In this document: positions 43,232-52,715 of the stretch, one piece after another
Position numbering within the stretch: position 1 is the stretch's first letter
How the letters are laid out: each line of letters opens with the position of its first letter
Assembly: GCF_003815875.1 (NCBI RefSeq)
Contig: NZ_CP033924.1
Coordinates: 3,906,001-3,970,000, forward strand
Source: Chryseobacterium lactis
GTDB lineage: Bacteria; Bacteroidota; Bacteroidia; Flavobacteriales; Weeksellaceae
DNA: 64,000 nt
Direction of reading: 5' to 3'
Made by a program: the position numbers and the translations under genes
The notes under the pieces: model-generated
Told to the model about the DNA's origin: nothing
Databases searched by the model: none
Seen by the model: only the letters and a program-made list of their open reading frames with translations

Positions 43232-43271
43232 TTATAAGTTAGAGCACAGGTTAATGAATTGTCTCATTTAT

Positions 43272-43778
43272 TTAAATGGTTGCATTGCCTTCAACGCCGT
43301 CTGAATTATCTGTTTTATGACCTGTAATAGCAGAAGCTACAAAGTTGAACAGACTCACCAGCTTTCCGGCTTTGGTATCCCAGTAATAGGTTTCTACAGG
43401 TTCTACACGGATAATGGTAACATTTGGATCGTCTTTTCCATCAAACCATGCTTTGGCCAAAGGAGACCATTTTTCTTCAATTGTAGCTTTATCCTTGTAC
43501 ACCGAGGCTGTTCCGTAGACGGAAAGATACTGAGCATCGCCATTATTCATAAAAAATAACTGTACTCTGCGGTCTTCCTTGATTTCAAAGTTCTTATTGC
43601 TGGTTCCACTGCTTATAAACCAGAGATTGCCACTATCGTCCGTTTCCTGCAATGACATCGGCCGGCTATTCACAGGAACAGTTTCCAGCTCTGTGCAAAA
43701 CATACATATTCTCGCTTTCTCCGATAATTCCTGGATCTTTTTAATCGCTTCCAGATGGGTAAGATTTTGTGTTGACAT
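43272..43778 (-). CDS. Pyridoxamine 5'-phosphate oxidase-fold general stress protein
   Basis: A 168-residue split-barrel flavin-binding protein similar to general stress protein 26. ARICMFCTELETVPVNSRPMSLQETDDSGNLWFISS is the usual N-terminal flavin-contact region, and VQLFFMNNGDAQYLSVYGTASVYKD follows. The C-terminus ends in a Gly/Asp/Asn-rich tail. Members bind FMN, FAD or F420; PdxH activity is unlikely because the PLP-site residues are not evident. The gene stands alone, convergent with the cupin operon. Confidence 0.85.
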   Translation of the reverse strand: MSTQNLTHLEAIKKIQELSEKARICMFCTELETVPVNSRPMSLQETDDSGNLWFISSGTSNKNFEIKEDRRVQLFFMNNGDAQYLSVYGTASVYKDKATIEEKWSPLAKAWFDGKDDPNVTIIRVEPVETYYWDTKAGKLVSLFNFVASAITGHKTDNSDGVEGNATI

Positions 43779-43980
43779 ACTATATTATTTTAGTGATTGT
43801 TTGATGATTTTAAAAAATATACTAGGAATTACAATATCTTGTAAAACCTAATAATATTCATTAAAACATTCAAATACCCGACCAAAAGGGAATAAAGTGT
43901 GGTATCTATGTTTAATTTTTTATTAAAAACATTCAAGTTTACATTTTTCCACTACGATCTCCAGTACTTAAATTTTTATG

Positions 43981-43988
43981 TAAATTTG
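43981..43988 (+). promoter_or_regulatory. -7 box TAAATTTG abutting the AraC start
   Basis: It matches TAnnTTTG and ends 4 bp before the ATG at 43993, the same geometry as at the SatD gene, so the mRNA may be leaderless. Confidence 0.45.
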
Positions 43989-43992
43989 AACT

Positions 43993-44790
43993 ATGCAAAT
44001 TTCGCCTCCCAAACATCTCTCACCTTTCATCAGGCACTATCTTTTTTTGGAAAACACCCAAAAGGATATCAGGAGTATGAGGTTGTTTACAGATGGGAGT
44101 ACGGGGCTTATTTTGTCCGGTGACATGAATTTGTATGCTGATATTTTGGGGAATCAAATGCCTCTTTCTTTTTTTTACGGAACATTGAGCAGCTACAAAG
44201 ACTTTTATTCAAAAGGGAGATTTTCTCTGATTGCTGTGGTTTTTCAACCATATTTTTTAAATATTCTTCTGAAAGCTTCCGCTAAAGAAATTAACAATCA
44301 GATTATTTCTGTTGAAGATGTTTTGGCTGATAAATTCCGACCTTTTCAGGAAATGCTTTTCAATAGTATTAATCCATTACTTATTATTGATCATTTAAAT
44401 ACCTACTTTTCAAAACTGTTATCTAAAGAATTTAATACAGATTATCAGTTTATAATTGCTGTACAGCAGTATATTCTTCACAATAAAGGAAGTATTTCAT
44501 CGAACGAGCTTGAGAAATTTACAGGCTATTCTGAACGTCATTTAGAGCGGAAATTTCAGGGTTTTATGGGCATTTCTCCTAAAAAGTACAGTACTATTAT
44601 CCGTTTGCATTACTTTTTAAGTCTTTTGAATAAAAACAAAAACGTTGAAAGTATGACTACTTCTTCCTATCTGGCAGGATATGCAGATCAATCTCATTTA
44701 ATCAGAGATTTTAAAAATAATGTAGGACTTACTCCAAAACAATATGTAAAGACTGAAAATAAAATGGCAGTTAATTTTATTGAGTTATAG
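43993..44790 (+). CDS. AraC-family regulator
   Basis: A 265-residue regulator. The N-terminal half (PPKHLSPFIRHYLFLENTQ) resembles the DUF6597-type sensor domain common in Bacteroidetes. The C-terminal half contains the AraC DNA-binding unit (ELEKFTGYSERHLERKFQGFMGISPKKYSTIIR and YLAGYADQSHLIRDFKNNVGLTPKQY). It is followed 64 bp downstream by a nitrilase-family gene in the same direction, a probable target or partner. An overlapping short ORF at 43899-44123 in another frame is a shadow. Confidence 0.88.
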   Translation: MQISPPKHLSPFIRHYLFLENTQKDIRSMRLFTDGSTGLILSGDMNLYADILGNQMPLSFFYGTLSSYKDFYSKGRFSLIAVVFQPYFLNILLKASAKEINNQIISVEDVLADKFRPFQEMLFNSINPLLIIDHLNTYFSKLLSKEFNTDYQFIIAVQQYILHNKGSISSNELEKFTGYSERHLERKFQGFMGISPKKYSTIIRLHYFLSLLNKNKNVESMTTSSYLAGYADQSHLIRDFKNNVGLTPKQYVKTENKMAVNFIEL

Positions 44791-44854
44791 ATCAAAATGT
44801 CGGATTTGTACAATTTTTCAGGATGGCTGTACTGTAGTTTTGCTGAAAAAAACA

Positions 44855-45808
44855 ATGAATATTAAAATTTCAACCGCACAATTTGAAAACAAAAGTGGAG
44901 ATAAGGCCTATAATCTTTCTGTGATAGAAAAACTGGCTGCACAGGCTGCTTCTCAAGGCTCTCATGTAATTGCTTTTCATGAATGTTCCGTTACAGGATA
45001 TACTTTTGCCCGTAAGCTTTCCAAAGAACAGTTACTGGATATTGCTGAACGTATCCCAGAAGGAGAAAGTATCCAAAAATTACAACAGATTGCATTACAA
45101 TATGACATTACCATTTTGGCAGGACTTTTTGAAAAAGATGAACATGATAACCTCTTTAAGGCCTATGTATGTGTTGATAAAACAGGATTGAAAGCCAAAT
45201 ACAGAAAACTTCACCCGTTTATCAATCCGAACCTTACGCCAGGTAATGAATATTGCGTATTTGATATTATGGGATGGAAATGTGGTATTCTGATCTGCTA
45301 TGACAACAATATTATTGAAAATGTAAGAGCAACCAAGCTTCTTGGAGCCGATATTATCTTTATGCCTCATGTTACGATGTGTACGCCTTCTACAAGGCCG
45401 GGCGCAGGTTTTGTTGATCCTTTGCTTTGGGAAAACAGAGAAACAGATCCCACTTCGTTACGATTAGAATTTAATGGAATGAAAGGAAGAGACTGGCTGA
45501 TGAAATGGCTTCCTGCAAGAGCCTATGATAACGCAGCTTATATTGTTTTTTCAAATCCTATCGGCATGGATGATGATCAATTGAAAAATGGTTGTTCTAT
45601 GATAATTGATCCTTTCGGAGATGTCATTGCAGAATGTCATTCTTTTGATAATAGTTTTGAATCAGCTGTGATAACCCCTGATAAACTTACCCAGGCCGGA
45701 GGATACCGATATATTAAAGCAAGAAGACCTGAATTATATCGTGATATCATTGGAAAAGAACATTCTTCTGAGCAGAAAGTAGTTTGGCTGGATGATAAAA
45801 ACGGATAA
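44855..45808 (+). CDS. Nitrilase-superfamily carbon-nitrogen hydrolase
   Basis: A 317-residue hydrolase with the full catalytic triad: E43 (FHECSVTGYTF), K118 (YRKLHPF) and C148 (GILICYDNN). The family cleaves nitriles or amides. The ATG at 44855 (MNIKISTAQFENKSGD) gives the standard first strand; the longer in-frame start at 44780 overlaps the AraC gene and was rejected. The insertion GAGFVDPLLWENRETDPTSLRLEFNGMKG is larger than in N-carbamoylputrescine amidase. The substrate is unknown; position after an AraC regulator suggests an inducible catabolic amidase. Confidence 0.88.
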   Translation: MNIKISTAQFENKSGDKAYNLSVIEKLAAQAASQGSHVIAFHECSVTGYTFARKLSKEQLLDIAERIPEGESIQKLQQIALQYDITILAGLFEKDEHDNLFKAYVCVDKTGLKAKYRKLHPFINPNLTPGNEYCVFDIMGWKCGILICYDNNIIENVRATKLLGADIIFMPHVTMCTPSTRPGAGFVDPLLWENRETDPTSLRLEFNGMKGRDWLMKWLPARAYDNAAYIVFSNPIGMDDDQLKNGCSMIIDPFGDVIAECHSFDNSFESAVITPDKLTQAGGYRYIKARRPELYRDIIGKEHSSEQKVVWLDDKNG

Positions 45809-45847
45809 ATTTCTGTTGTCATCTTGATTAGAATATAAGACTTAAAT

Positions 45848-45880
45848 AAACCTAACAGGTTTCTAAAACCTGTTAGGTTT
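45848..45880. terminator. Bidirectional terminator, 15-bp perfect palindrome
   Basis: AAACCTAACAGGTTT and AAACCTGTTAGGTTT with a 3-base loop lie between the convergent nitrilase and pdeM genes. Confidence 0.85.
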
Positions 45881-45917
45881 AATAATTATGATATCCTTCA
45901 AAAATCCTTCTCTTCAA

Positions 45918-46562
45918 TTAAATCTCATAAATTTCAGCATCGGTAAACACAAAAAATGTACTATTCTTAGGCAGATTTTTGGTATCCAGTCCTGTAAATT
46001 CGCTGAAGGCCGGCAATAATAATTGATTTGCTGTCAAAGCGAAGCAGGGAAGTCTGATACTTTTTACGGCAGAATTCAGGACAATTCCCGGGTGTATATG
46101 CCCTGTAATCTGAAATCCGGGTAATTTTTTATTAAAATCATGAATCAAAGTAAATGAATCAAAATCCAATGAAACCGCTTTAAAATTCAAACAAAGCTTT
46201 TTTTCCAAAGGTTCTGAAATCCGGTCGTGATTTCCTTCAATAAGATAAAATTGTACATGAGGATACTGATTTCTCCAGTTGCAGAACTCATCAACATCAG
46301 AATTATCACCTGCATGAAGCAGATCGCCAACCACAATAAATTTTTCCGGCTCAAAATATTCAATCAAAGCAGAAAGTCTTTCCAGATCACTTTTCATAAT
46401 ATGATTGGCCAGTGCAATACCGTTTTTTCGGAAATGGGCTGTTTTTCCGATGTGAAGATCAGAAAGAATCAATGCCTTTTCTTTTTGCCAGAACAATGCA
46501 CGTTGATTGGTTAAAGTAAAAGTTTCGTTTTGAATGGAGATATCTTTGGTTGCTATAAACAC
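45918..46562 (-). CDS. pdeM: Ligase-associated DNA damage response endonuclease PdeM
   Basis: A 214-residue calcineurin-like phosphoesterase with the metal motifs SDLHIGK, VVGDLLHAGD, GNHDR and TGHIHPG in order. This protein is a recurrent companion of the ATP-dependent ligase, exonuclease and helicase found just upstream here. The start is a GTG at 46562; no ATG fits, and the reading (FIATKDISIQNETFTLTNQRALFWQ) covers the family's usual N-terminal strand. It is separated from the helicase by gpmA, so it is transcribed after, or independently of, the rest of the cassette. Confidence 0.88.
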   Translation of the reverse strand: MFIATKDISIQNETFTLTNQRALFWQKEKALILSDLHIGKTAHFRKNGIALANHIMKSDLERLSALIEYFEPEKFIVVGDLLHAGDNSDVDEFCNWRNQYPHVQFYLIEGNHDRISEPLEKKLCLNFKAVSLDFDSFTLIHDFNKKLPGFQITGHIHPGIVLNSAVKSIRLPCFALTANQLLLPAFSEFTGLDTKNLPKNSTFFVFTDAEIYEI

Positions 46563-46641
46563 GTTCAGAGAGTTGAATATTTAAGATGAAAGTTAAAAAT
46601 TTTATAATAATCTGTATCAGCTATTTTCCCGGATATAATGG

Positions 46642-47244
46642 TCAGTTTTCTTTTCTGCTCACATGAAAGTGCTCGTCGAAAATATATGTAATCGGAACTC
46701 CTGTAGCGATTTCTCTTTCCAGAATTTCATCGGGAGAAAGATTTTCGAGATACATAATTAATGCCCGGAGGCTGTTTCCATGGGCAACAATCAATACATT
46801 TTCATCTTTCCTTAATAAGGGGACGATTTCTTTTTCAAAATAAGGAATCACTCTGTTGTAGGTATCTTTAAGGCTTTCTCCACCGGGAGGTACCACATCA
46901 TAAGATCTTCGCCAGGCATGAACCTGCTCATCTCCGTATTTTAATGCTGTCTCCGCTTTGTTAAGACCTTCCAGATCCCCATACGATCTTTCATTGAGAG
47001 CTTTATCCATGATAACCGGTATATCAGGTTTTCCCATTTCGTCAAGGATGATAGTAAGTGTATGTTGAGCTCTGATGAGGACTGAGGTAAAAGCAATATT
47101 TATTTTCTGCCCTTTTAAAGCAATTCCAGCTTTTTTGGCTTCTTCAATTCCAGCATCAGTTATATCGATATTCTGCCATCCCGTGAATCGGTTTTCCAGA
47201 TTCCAGAGTGACTGTCCATGGCGGACTAAGAACAATTTTGTCAT
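46642..47244 (-). CDS. gpmA: 2,3-bisphosphoglycerate-dependent phosphoglycerate mutase
   Basis: A 200-residue glycolytic enzyme interconverting 3- and 2-phosphoglycerate. The phosphohistidine is in LFLVRHGQSLWNLENRFTGW (H9). ALNERSYGDLEGLNK provides the acid base, and VLIVAHGNSLRALI gives the second active-site His. At 200 residues it is shorter than the 230-250 of E. coli GpmA, a form common in Bacteroidetes. It sits within the ligase-associated repair cassette without obvious functional link. Confidence 0.93.
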   Translation of the reverse strand: MTKLFLVRHGQSLWNLENRFTGWQNIDITDAGIEEAKKAGIALKGQKINIAFTSVLIRAQHTLTIILDEMGKPDIPVIMDKALNERSYGDLEGLNKAETALKYGDEQVHAWRRSYDVVPPGGESLKDTYNRVIPYFEKEIVPLLRKDENVLIVAHGNSLRALIMYLENLSPDEILEREIATGVPITYIFDEHFHVSRKEN

Positions 47245-47391
47245 TGTGTATTTGTATTTTATTCTTCAAAGAAGATACTCTAAGTTACGGCGATTATTAT
47301 ATTTTTCAAAGGATTTTAACATGAAAAAGTGAGGTCTGAAATAGAAGTATAAACTGAGATTAAAAGTGCCTAGAAAAGTAATTTTTTAGCA

Positions 47392-49848
47392 TCAATTATC
47401 TTTATCACTGATACCTGATAGTTTGAGCATTCTTTTAATTCTGGCATCGAGTCCTTCACTGGAAAGCGTTTGTCGCAGGCTGTCTACTTTTATGGGAAAG
47501 CTTAAGGGAGTAAAAGAGCGGGAGTGTTTCAAAATAATTTTAGATTTTTCAATTCTTTTAAAAGCTTCCACGAGCCGTTGTTCCTGGAGCTGCATATTGA
47601 AAACTTCGGTATAAGCCTGTTTAATCAGAAAATGATTGGGGTCATAATCTTCCAATACTTTAAAGATAAGACCTGCCGAACTCTGTAAAGATTTATTAGA
47701 CCGCTGCTGACCGGCATAGTTTTGAATGACCATTCCGGAAATAACAGCAATGTCCCTGAATTTCCTTCTTGCCATTTCTGCAGAATTGATACTTGCAATA
47801 ACATCTTTCATAAGGTCATCCCGGGTTAAAATTTGTTGTAAGTTCTCCTCATTAAGCGGAATTTCTTTATCACTGAAAAGTTCAAATCCATAATCATTCA
47901 TAGCCATTGAAAAGGAAATAGGGGCTAGTTTTGAGATGCGATAAGCAATTAAAGCAGCCATTACTTCATGTACCAAACGCCCTTCAAAAGGATACATAAA
48001 AAGATGATAACCTTCCCGGTTTTTAATCATTTCCACCAAAAATTCGTTCTCTTGAGGAATATGGGAATTCTCTTGCTGATTGATTAATAAAGGATGCAGA
48101 AATTTCAATTCTTTTTCCGATGCTTTGGGATTTAAAGCATGTGACAGCTTTTCTCTCAGAAAATGTCCCAGATCAGAACTCAGCGGTAGCCTTCCACCGA
48201 GATAGCTGGGGACAAGTGCTTTTCCTTTGGCAGCTCTTACATACACTGTCATATCTTTAATCATCGCGACTTCCAGCGTGCGGCCAGCCAGAATAAACTT
48301 ATCTTCTTTTTTGAGTCTGGAAATAAAATATTCCTCAATCATACCGATGTAGCCTCCGGAAATAAATTTTACCTTGAGCATGGCATCACTCACAATAACT
48401 CCCATGTTCATCCGGTGGAGCATGGCAATTTTCCTTGAAGTGACTTTGTAAAGCCCATCTTCCATAATAACAATTTTATGGAATTCTTCATAGTTTTTTA
48501 AAACACTGCCACCAATCGTAAGAAATTCAAGAATGCTTTTCCATTCTTCATCCATGATTTCCTGGAAAGCATAGACCTTTTTGACTCTTTCGTAGGCTTC
48601 ATCAGGATAAAAACCGTTGCCAACGGCAAGAGTCATCAGAAACTGAACCAACACATCGAAACACAAGACCTGCGGCTCCCGAGGCTCAACAACTTTTTGT
48701 TTTACCGCTTCTTTTAGTGCAGCCACTTCAATAAGTTCGAGTGAATGAGTGGGAACACAATAAATTTTGGAAGTTTCAAAAGGGGAGTGCCCGCTACGTC
48801 CTGCCCGCTGCAGAAATCTGGCGACCCCTTTTGCCGAACCGATTTGAATGACAGTATCTACAGGTTTAAAATCTATTCCCAGATCCAGCGATGAGGTAGA
48901 AACTACTGCTTTTAATTTTCCGGAGCTTAAGTTTTCTTCAATCCATATCCTTAAATGAGCATCAATAGAGCTGTGGTGAATGGCAATTTGTCCTGCAAAA
49001 TCAGGATAAGCCTCCAATAGAAGCTGGTACCACATTTCACTTTGGCTCCGGGTATTGGTAAAAACAATGGTTGACTTTGAGTCGAGGATGATGGGGACTA
49101 CTTTATCTGCCAGTTTATGGCCCAGATGTCCTGCCCATGGCAGAATTTCAATTTCATTGGGAAAAACAGGTATAATATCTATTTTCTTATGTTCTTTGGC
49201 TGTAATTTTTGTTTTTTTAATATCATAAGGAATAAGGATTTCCATTGCCTCATCCAGATTGCCGATCGTTGCGGTAATTCCCCAGATTTTCATTTTGGGA
49301 ACATATTTTCTGAGTTGCGAAATTCCCAGTTCTACCATAACGCCTCGTTTTGAACCCAACAGTTCATGCCATTCATCTACTGCTATACATCTCAACTCAC
49401 GAAAAAATGTTTCATGATTCTTTTGTGCTAAAAGAAGATGCAGACTTTCCGGAGTTACGACAAGTATTTCGGGCATATTCCGTACCTGTTGTTGTCTTAC
49501 TTTGGGATCGGTATCTCCGTTTCTGACGCCGACCGTCCAATCCAGGCCGATTTCATCCATTGCTTCCTGCATCGCTTTTGCAATATCTTTCGACAAAGAG
49601 CGGAGTGGCGTGATCCAGATCATTTTTAATCCTTTTTTATACCTTTCCGGATGATTGAGAAAGTCTGCAATCAAAGCCAGAAATACAGAAAAGGTTTTTC
49701 CAAAACCAGTAGGAGCGACTACCATTCCACTGTAGCCGTTTTCAAATTTCCGCCAGGCATCGATCTGGAATTTAAAAGGGGATATACCTTTATCGGTCAT
49801 CCATTGCTGAATGATTTTAAATCCGTTAGTATTTTCAAAAGCAGCCAA
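47392..49848 (-). CDS. Ligase-associated DNA damage response DEXH-box helicase
   Basis: An 818-residue superfamily 2 helicase of the Lhr-like type. Motifs: PFKFQIDAWRKF (Q), VVAPTGFGKT (I), WITPLRSLSKD (Ia), VDEWHEL (II, DEWH), TATIG (III), STSSLDLGIDF (V) and FLQRAGRSGH (VI). The C-terminal half holds the winged-helix and beta domains seen in Lhr enzymes. The start is a TTG at 49848, one base after the ligase stop. The first ATG is 16 codons in and would lose part of the conserved N-terminus. It forms one transcript with the ligase and exonuclease genes. Confidence 0.92.
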   Translation of the reverse strand: MAAFENTNGFKIIQQWMTDKGISPFKFQIDAWRKFENGYSGMVVAPTGFGKTFSVFLALIADFLNHPERYKKGLKMIWITPLRSLSKDIAKAMQEAMDEIGLDWTVGVRNGDTDPKVRQQQVRNMPEILVVTPESLHLLLAQKNHETFFRELRCIAVDEWHELLGSKRGVMVELGISQLRKYVPKMKIWGITATIGNLDEAMEILIPYDIKKTKITAKEHKKIDIIPVFPNEIEILPWAGHLGHKLADKVVPIILDSKSTIVFTNTRSQSEMWYQLLLEAYPDFAGQIAIHHSSIDAHLRIWIEENLSSGKLKAVVSTSSLDLGIDFKPVDTVIQIGSAKGVARFLQRAGRSGHSPFETSKIYCVPTHSLELIEVAALKEAVKQKVVEPREPQVLCFDVLVQFLMTLAVGNGFYPDEAYERVKKVYAFQEIMDEEWKSILEFLTIGGSVLKNYEEFHKIVIMEDGLYKVTSRKIAMLHRMNMGVIVSDAMLKVKFISGGYIGMIEEYFISRLKKEDKFILAGRTLEVAMIKDMTVYVRAAKGKALVPSYLGGRLPLSSDLGHFLREKLSHALNPKASEKELKFLHPLLINQQENSHIPQENEFLVEMIKNREGYHLFMYPFEGRLVHEVMAALIAYRISKLAPISFSMAMNDYGFELFSDKEIPLNEENLQQILTRDDLMKDVIASINSAEMARRKFRDIAVISGMVIQNYAGQQRSNKSLQSSAGLIFKVLEDYDPNHFLIKQAYTEVFNMQLQEQRLVEAFKRIEKSKIILKHSRSFTPLSFPIKVDSLRQTLSSEGLDARIKRMLKLSGISDKDN

Positions 49849-49849
49849 A

Positions 49850-51430
49850 TTATTGTATTAATTTTTTGATTTCTTCAAGGTCGTCAATTTCATCAACCGT
49901 TTTGTCTTTACGCCATCTTACAATTCTTGGAAATCGCAATGCAACGCCACTTTTATGACGGTTACTGAATCCGATTCCTTCAAAAGCGATCTCAAAAACA
50001 AGCTCAGCTTTTACAGTTCGCACAGGCCCAAATTTTTCAAGAGCATTCTTGGTTACAAACCGGCTCACTTCCATGATTTCTTTATCAGTTAATCCGGAAT
50101 AGGCTTTAGCAATGGTTACCAAAGAATCTCCATTCTTTACGGCAAAAGTATAATCTGTATAATAAGCACTTCGTCTACCACTTCCTTTTTGAGCGTAGAT
50201 CAGCACTGCATCAATGGTCAGCGGATTGATTTTCCATTTCCACCAGTCGCCTTTTTTTCGGCCGGAATGATAAGGAGAATCTTTTTGTTTTAACATCAAC
50301 CCTTCACTGTTTACAGTCCGTGAATTCTCTCTGATGCTGTTAAGTTCATCCCATTTTTTAAAATCAATACTCTTCGAAAGTTTGATGTTTTCAGGGGCTT
50401 CATTGAGCAGTAATTCTTCCAGCATAGCTCTTCTTGCAGAAATCGGTTTGTCTCTCAGATCATTATTTTCAAGCTCCAGCAAGTCATAAGCGAAAACTTC
50501 AATAGGGATTTCCGAGAGCATTTTCTTGGTTAAAGTTTTTCTGTTTAATCTTTTTTGTAATTCATTAAAATTTAAAACGTTACCGTTGATTACCGCAAGT
50601 ATTTCTCCATCTATAACAAAGTTGCCTTTCATTGCTTTTACAGTCTCCTCAATTTCAGGAAATTGTCCGGTGATCAGTTCTTCACCCCGTGACCAAATGA
50701 AGACTTCATCATTTCTTCGGATAATCTGTCCCCGGATTCCATCCCATTTGTATTCTGCCAGCCATTGATCGGGTTCACCTAGTTCTTCAAGCTCTTTTTC
50801 TAAAGGATAAGCAAGACAGAATGGATAGGGTTTTGAATTATCAGGATTAATATTTTCAGCAGAAATAAGTTCTGTAAAGGAAACCTCGCCGGGAAGCCAT
50901 TTTCCCATAAGACTATGCATCAGTGCACTGGATTCCTGGCCTGAAAACTTTGTGAGCGCATTGATCAGCGTTTTATCCGATACTCCAATCCGGAAGCTGC
51001 CACCGATTAATTTATTGAATATTAAACGTTCAGTATAATCAAGACCGTTCCATGAGCACAAAACGAATTCTTTTTTCTCTGGTTCGGTTTTCTGTTTTAA
51101 ATCAACAATATCAGTCATCCATTGGGATAAAGTACGGTCAATCTTTTCCTGAGGCGGTGGAAGAACCAGGGAAAGTGTCTCACCAAGGTCTCCAACAGAA
51201 GAATAGGACTCCTGAAATAACCATAAAGGCAGCTTTGTAATTTCCAACGCCCATTCCTTCATATAATTGGTGTTGACATTTCTTTTGGGTCTTTTTCCTG
51301 TAAATAAAGCAATAAACCACACTTTATCTTCGTCCGGTGCACGTTCAAGATAATCAAGGATTGCATCAATTTTAGCATTGGTTTTATTGGTCGTTTCCAA
51401 AGCGTTGATCAGGTCTGCAAAATGTCTCAT
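49850..51430 (-). CDS. ATP-dependent DNA ligase (repair-associated)
   Basis: A 526-residue ATP-dependent ligase distinct from the NAD-dependent replicative LigA. It has an N-terminal DNA-binding domain, and a nucleotidyltransferase domain with the adenylated lysine K228 in EYKWDGIRGQ (KxDG as KWDG), IDGEILA (motif III), LMLKQKDSPYHSGRKKGDWWKWK (motifs IV/V) and an OB-fold ending in LRFPRIVRWR. It is sandwiched between its partner exonuclease (4-bp overlap) and helicase (1-bp gap). Confidence 0.95.
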   Translation of the reverse strand: MRHFADLINALETTNKTNAKIDAILDYLERAPDEDKVWFIALFTGKRPKRNVNTNYMKEWALEITKLPLWLFQESYSSVGDLGETLSLVLPPPQEKIDRTLSQWMTDIVDLKQKTEPEKKEFVLCSWNGLDYTERLIFNKLIGGSFRIGVSDKTLINALTKFSGQESSALMHSLMGKWLPGEVSFTELISAENINPDNSKPYPFCLAYPLEKELEELGEPDQWLAEYKWDGIRGQIIRRNDEVFIWSRGEELITGQFPEIEETVKAMKGNFVIDGEILAVINGNVLNFNELQKRLNRKTLTKKMLSEIPIEVFAYDLLELENNDLRDKPISARRAMLEELLLNEAPENIKLSKSIDFKKWDELNSIRENSRTVNSEGLMLKQKDSPYHSGRKKGDWWKWKINPLTIDAVLIYAQKGSGRRSAYYTDYTFAVKNGDSLVTIAKAYSGLTDKEIMEVSRFVTKNALEKFGPVRTVKAELVFEIAFEGIGFSNRHKSGVALRFPRIVRWRKDKTVDEIDDLEEIKKLIQ

Positions 51431-52449
51431 GGCTCCGGATTTTGTAGGGTTTCTTTTTCTGATTCTTCTTCATCTTCACCAAACAGGGTTTCTATGACAT
51501 CTGCATGAACTCCGATTTCATTCAGATATTTTGAAAACACTTCTGTTTGTCCATGGGTAACATGTACAATTTCGGCTTCTGTTGCCTTTACCGTTTCCAA
51601 TAATCCTTTCCAGTCGGCATGGTCGCTCATGGCAAATCCGGCATCAGCACTTCGCCATCTTCTGGCACCCCGTACCTGCATCCATCCTGAACAAATTGCT
51701 GTTGCAGGATCAGGAATCTTTTTGATAATATTGCTGTCCAGTAAAGCAGGAGGAACAATAACGATTTTATGTTCAACTTCTTTCGGGCGTTCTCTGAAAT
51801 CGGCAATGGTATACTTCGGAAGTTCAATCCCCACAGTTTCAAAGGCCTCATTCAGTTTTCCGATGGAATAGTGGACATATATTTCTCCTAATCCCTCCAC
51901 GGCTTTCATAATCCGCTGGGCTTTGCCTAAAGAATATCCTATAAATACTGAAGTTTTACTATTCTCCTGGTTTTTTAATACCCAGTTTTGGAGTTTTTTA
52001 TTTAAATCCGGTACTTCCAGCCAATTGTAAATTGGAAGTCCAAAAGTGCTTTCCGTCACAAATTCATTACATCGTACGAGTTCAAAAGGGGTACTCAAGC
52101 CATCATTCTGAGTCTTGTAATCACCTGAAATAACGGCTATATATCCTTTATATTCCAATCTTATCTGCGCAGAACCGATGATGTGCCCGGCAGGATGTAA
52201 AGAAACCTGCACTCCGTTGATCAAAATTTTCTGACCATATTCCACACTTTGACATTCAATATCCGGTCCGATTCTCTGATGAAGGATCGGTTTGGTAAAA
52301 TGATGACAAAGGTATTTTTTCATTCCCCAACGGGCATGATCAGCATGTCCGTGAGTAATAATGGCCATATCTACGGGCCTCCAGGGATCTATATAAAATT
52401 TTCCCTGCGGACAGTAAATTCCTTTTTGGGTAAGTGTGATTAATTTCAA
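51427..52449 (-). CDS. Ligase-associated DNA damage response exonuclease
   Basis: A 340-residue metallo-beta-lactamase/beta-CASP-like nuclease related to the SNM1 group. Metal motifs are THGHADHARWG near residue 35, LHPAGHIIGSAQ near 85 and GDYKT near 110. The start is a TTG at 52449: KLITLTQKGIYCPQGKFYIDPWRPVD matches the family's first residues and no ATG precedes it. The stop overlaps the ligase ATG by 4 bp. With the ligase, helicase and PdeM it makes up a widespread but poorly characterised repair cassette thought to process DNA ends. Confidence 0.92.
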   Translation of the reverse strand: MKLITLTQKGIYCPQGKFYIDPWRPVDMAIITHGHADHARWGMKKYLCHHFTKPILHQRIGPDIECQSVEYGQKILINGVQVSLHPAGHIIGSAQIRLEYKGYIAVISGDYKTQNDGLSTPFELVRCNEFVTESTFGLPIYNWLEVPDLNKKLQNWVLKNQENSKTSVFIGYSLGKAQRIMKAVEGLGEIYVHYSIGKLNEAFETVGIELPKYTIADFRERPKEVEHKIVIVPPALLDSNIIKKIPDPATAICSGWMQVRGARRWRSADAGFAMSDHADWKGLLETVKATEAEIVHVTHGQTEVFSKYLNEIGVHADVIETLFGEDEEESEKETLQNPEP

Positions 52450-52682
52450 TGGTGTGATTGGTTTTGCAGAATAAGCTTCAAAAACTTAACCAAATTACGA
52501 GAAATCAATGATTTTATTTCTATTACCTACCGGGAATTTCACAGAATGTGGTATGATTTGTTGTATTCAAATTTTATAAATTGGATTGTTGAAAGGAATC
52601 TCTTTTATCAATTTTGACTCAAGCCGATTTAATAATATGATTAATTTTATTTCAGAAAGAAAAGCAATAGGCCTCATAAAAA
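52450..52682. other. Non-coding gap
   Basis: No ORF or RNA gene is recognisable between the TTG start of the exonuclease gene and the terminator of the S41 protease gene. Confidence 0.4.
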
Positions 52683-52715
52683 AACGGCTGCTTCACTTTT
52701 GAAACAGCCTGTTTT
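52683..52715 (-). terminator. Terminator of the S41 protease gene
   Basis: ACGGCTGcTTCA pairs with TGAAaCAGCCtGT, and T runs flank both sides. It lies directly beyond the stop codon at 52716. Confidence 0.75.

Noticed and set aside
43899..44123. ORF of 74 codons overlapping the AraC gene
   Set aside because: It lies in a different frame from the AraC gene, whose helix-turn-helix motifs confirm its frame.
45848..45880. Perfect palindrome as an insertion-sequence end
   Set aside because: No transposase or second end is nearby and it sits exactly between convergent genes, so it is a terminator.
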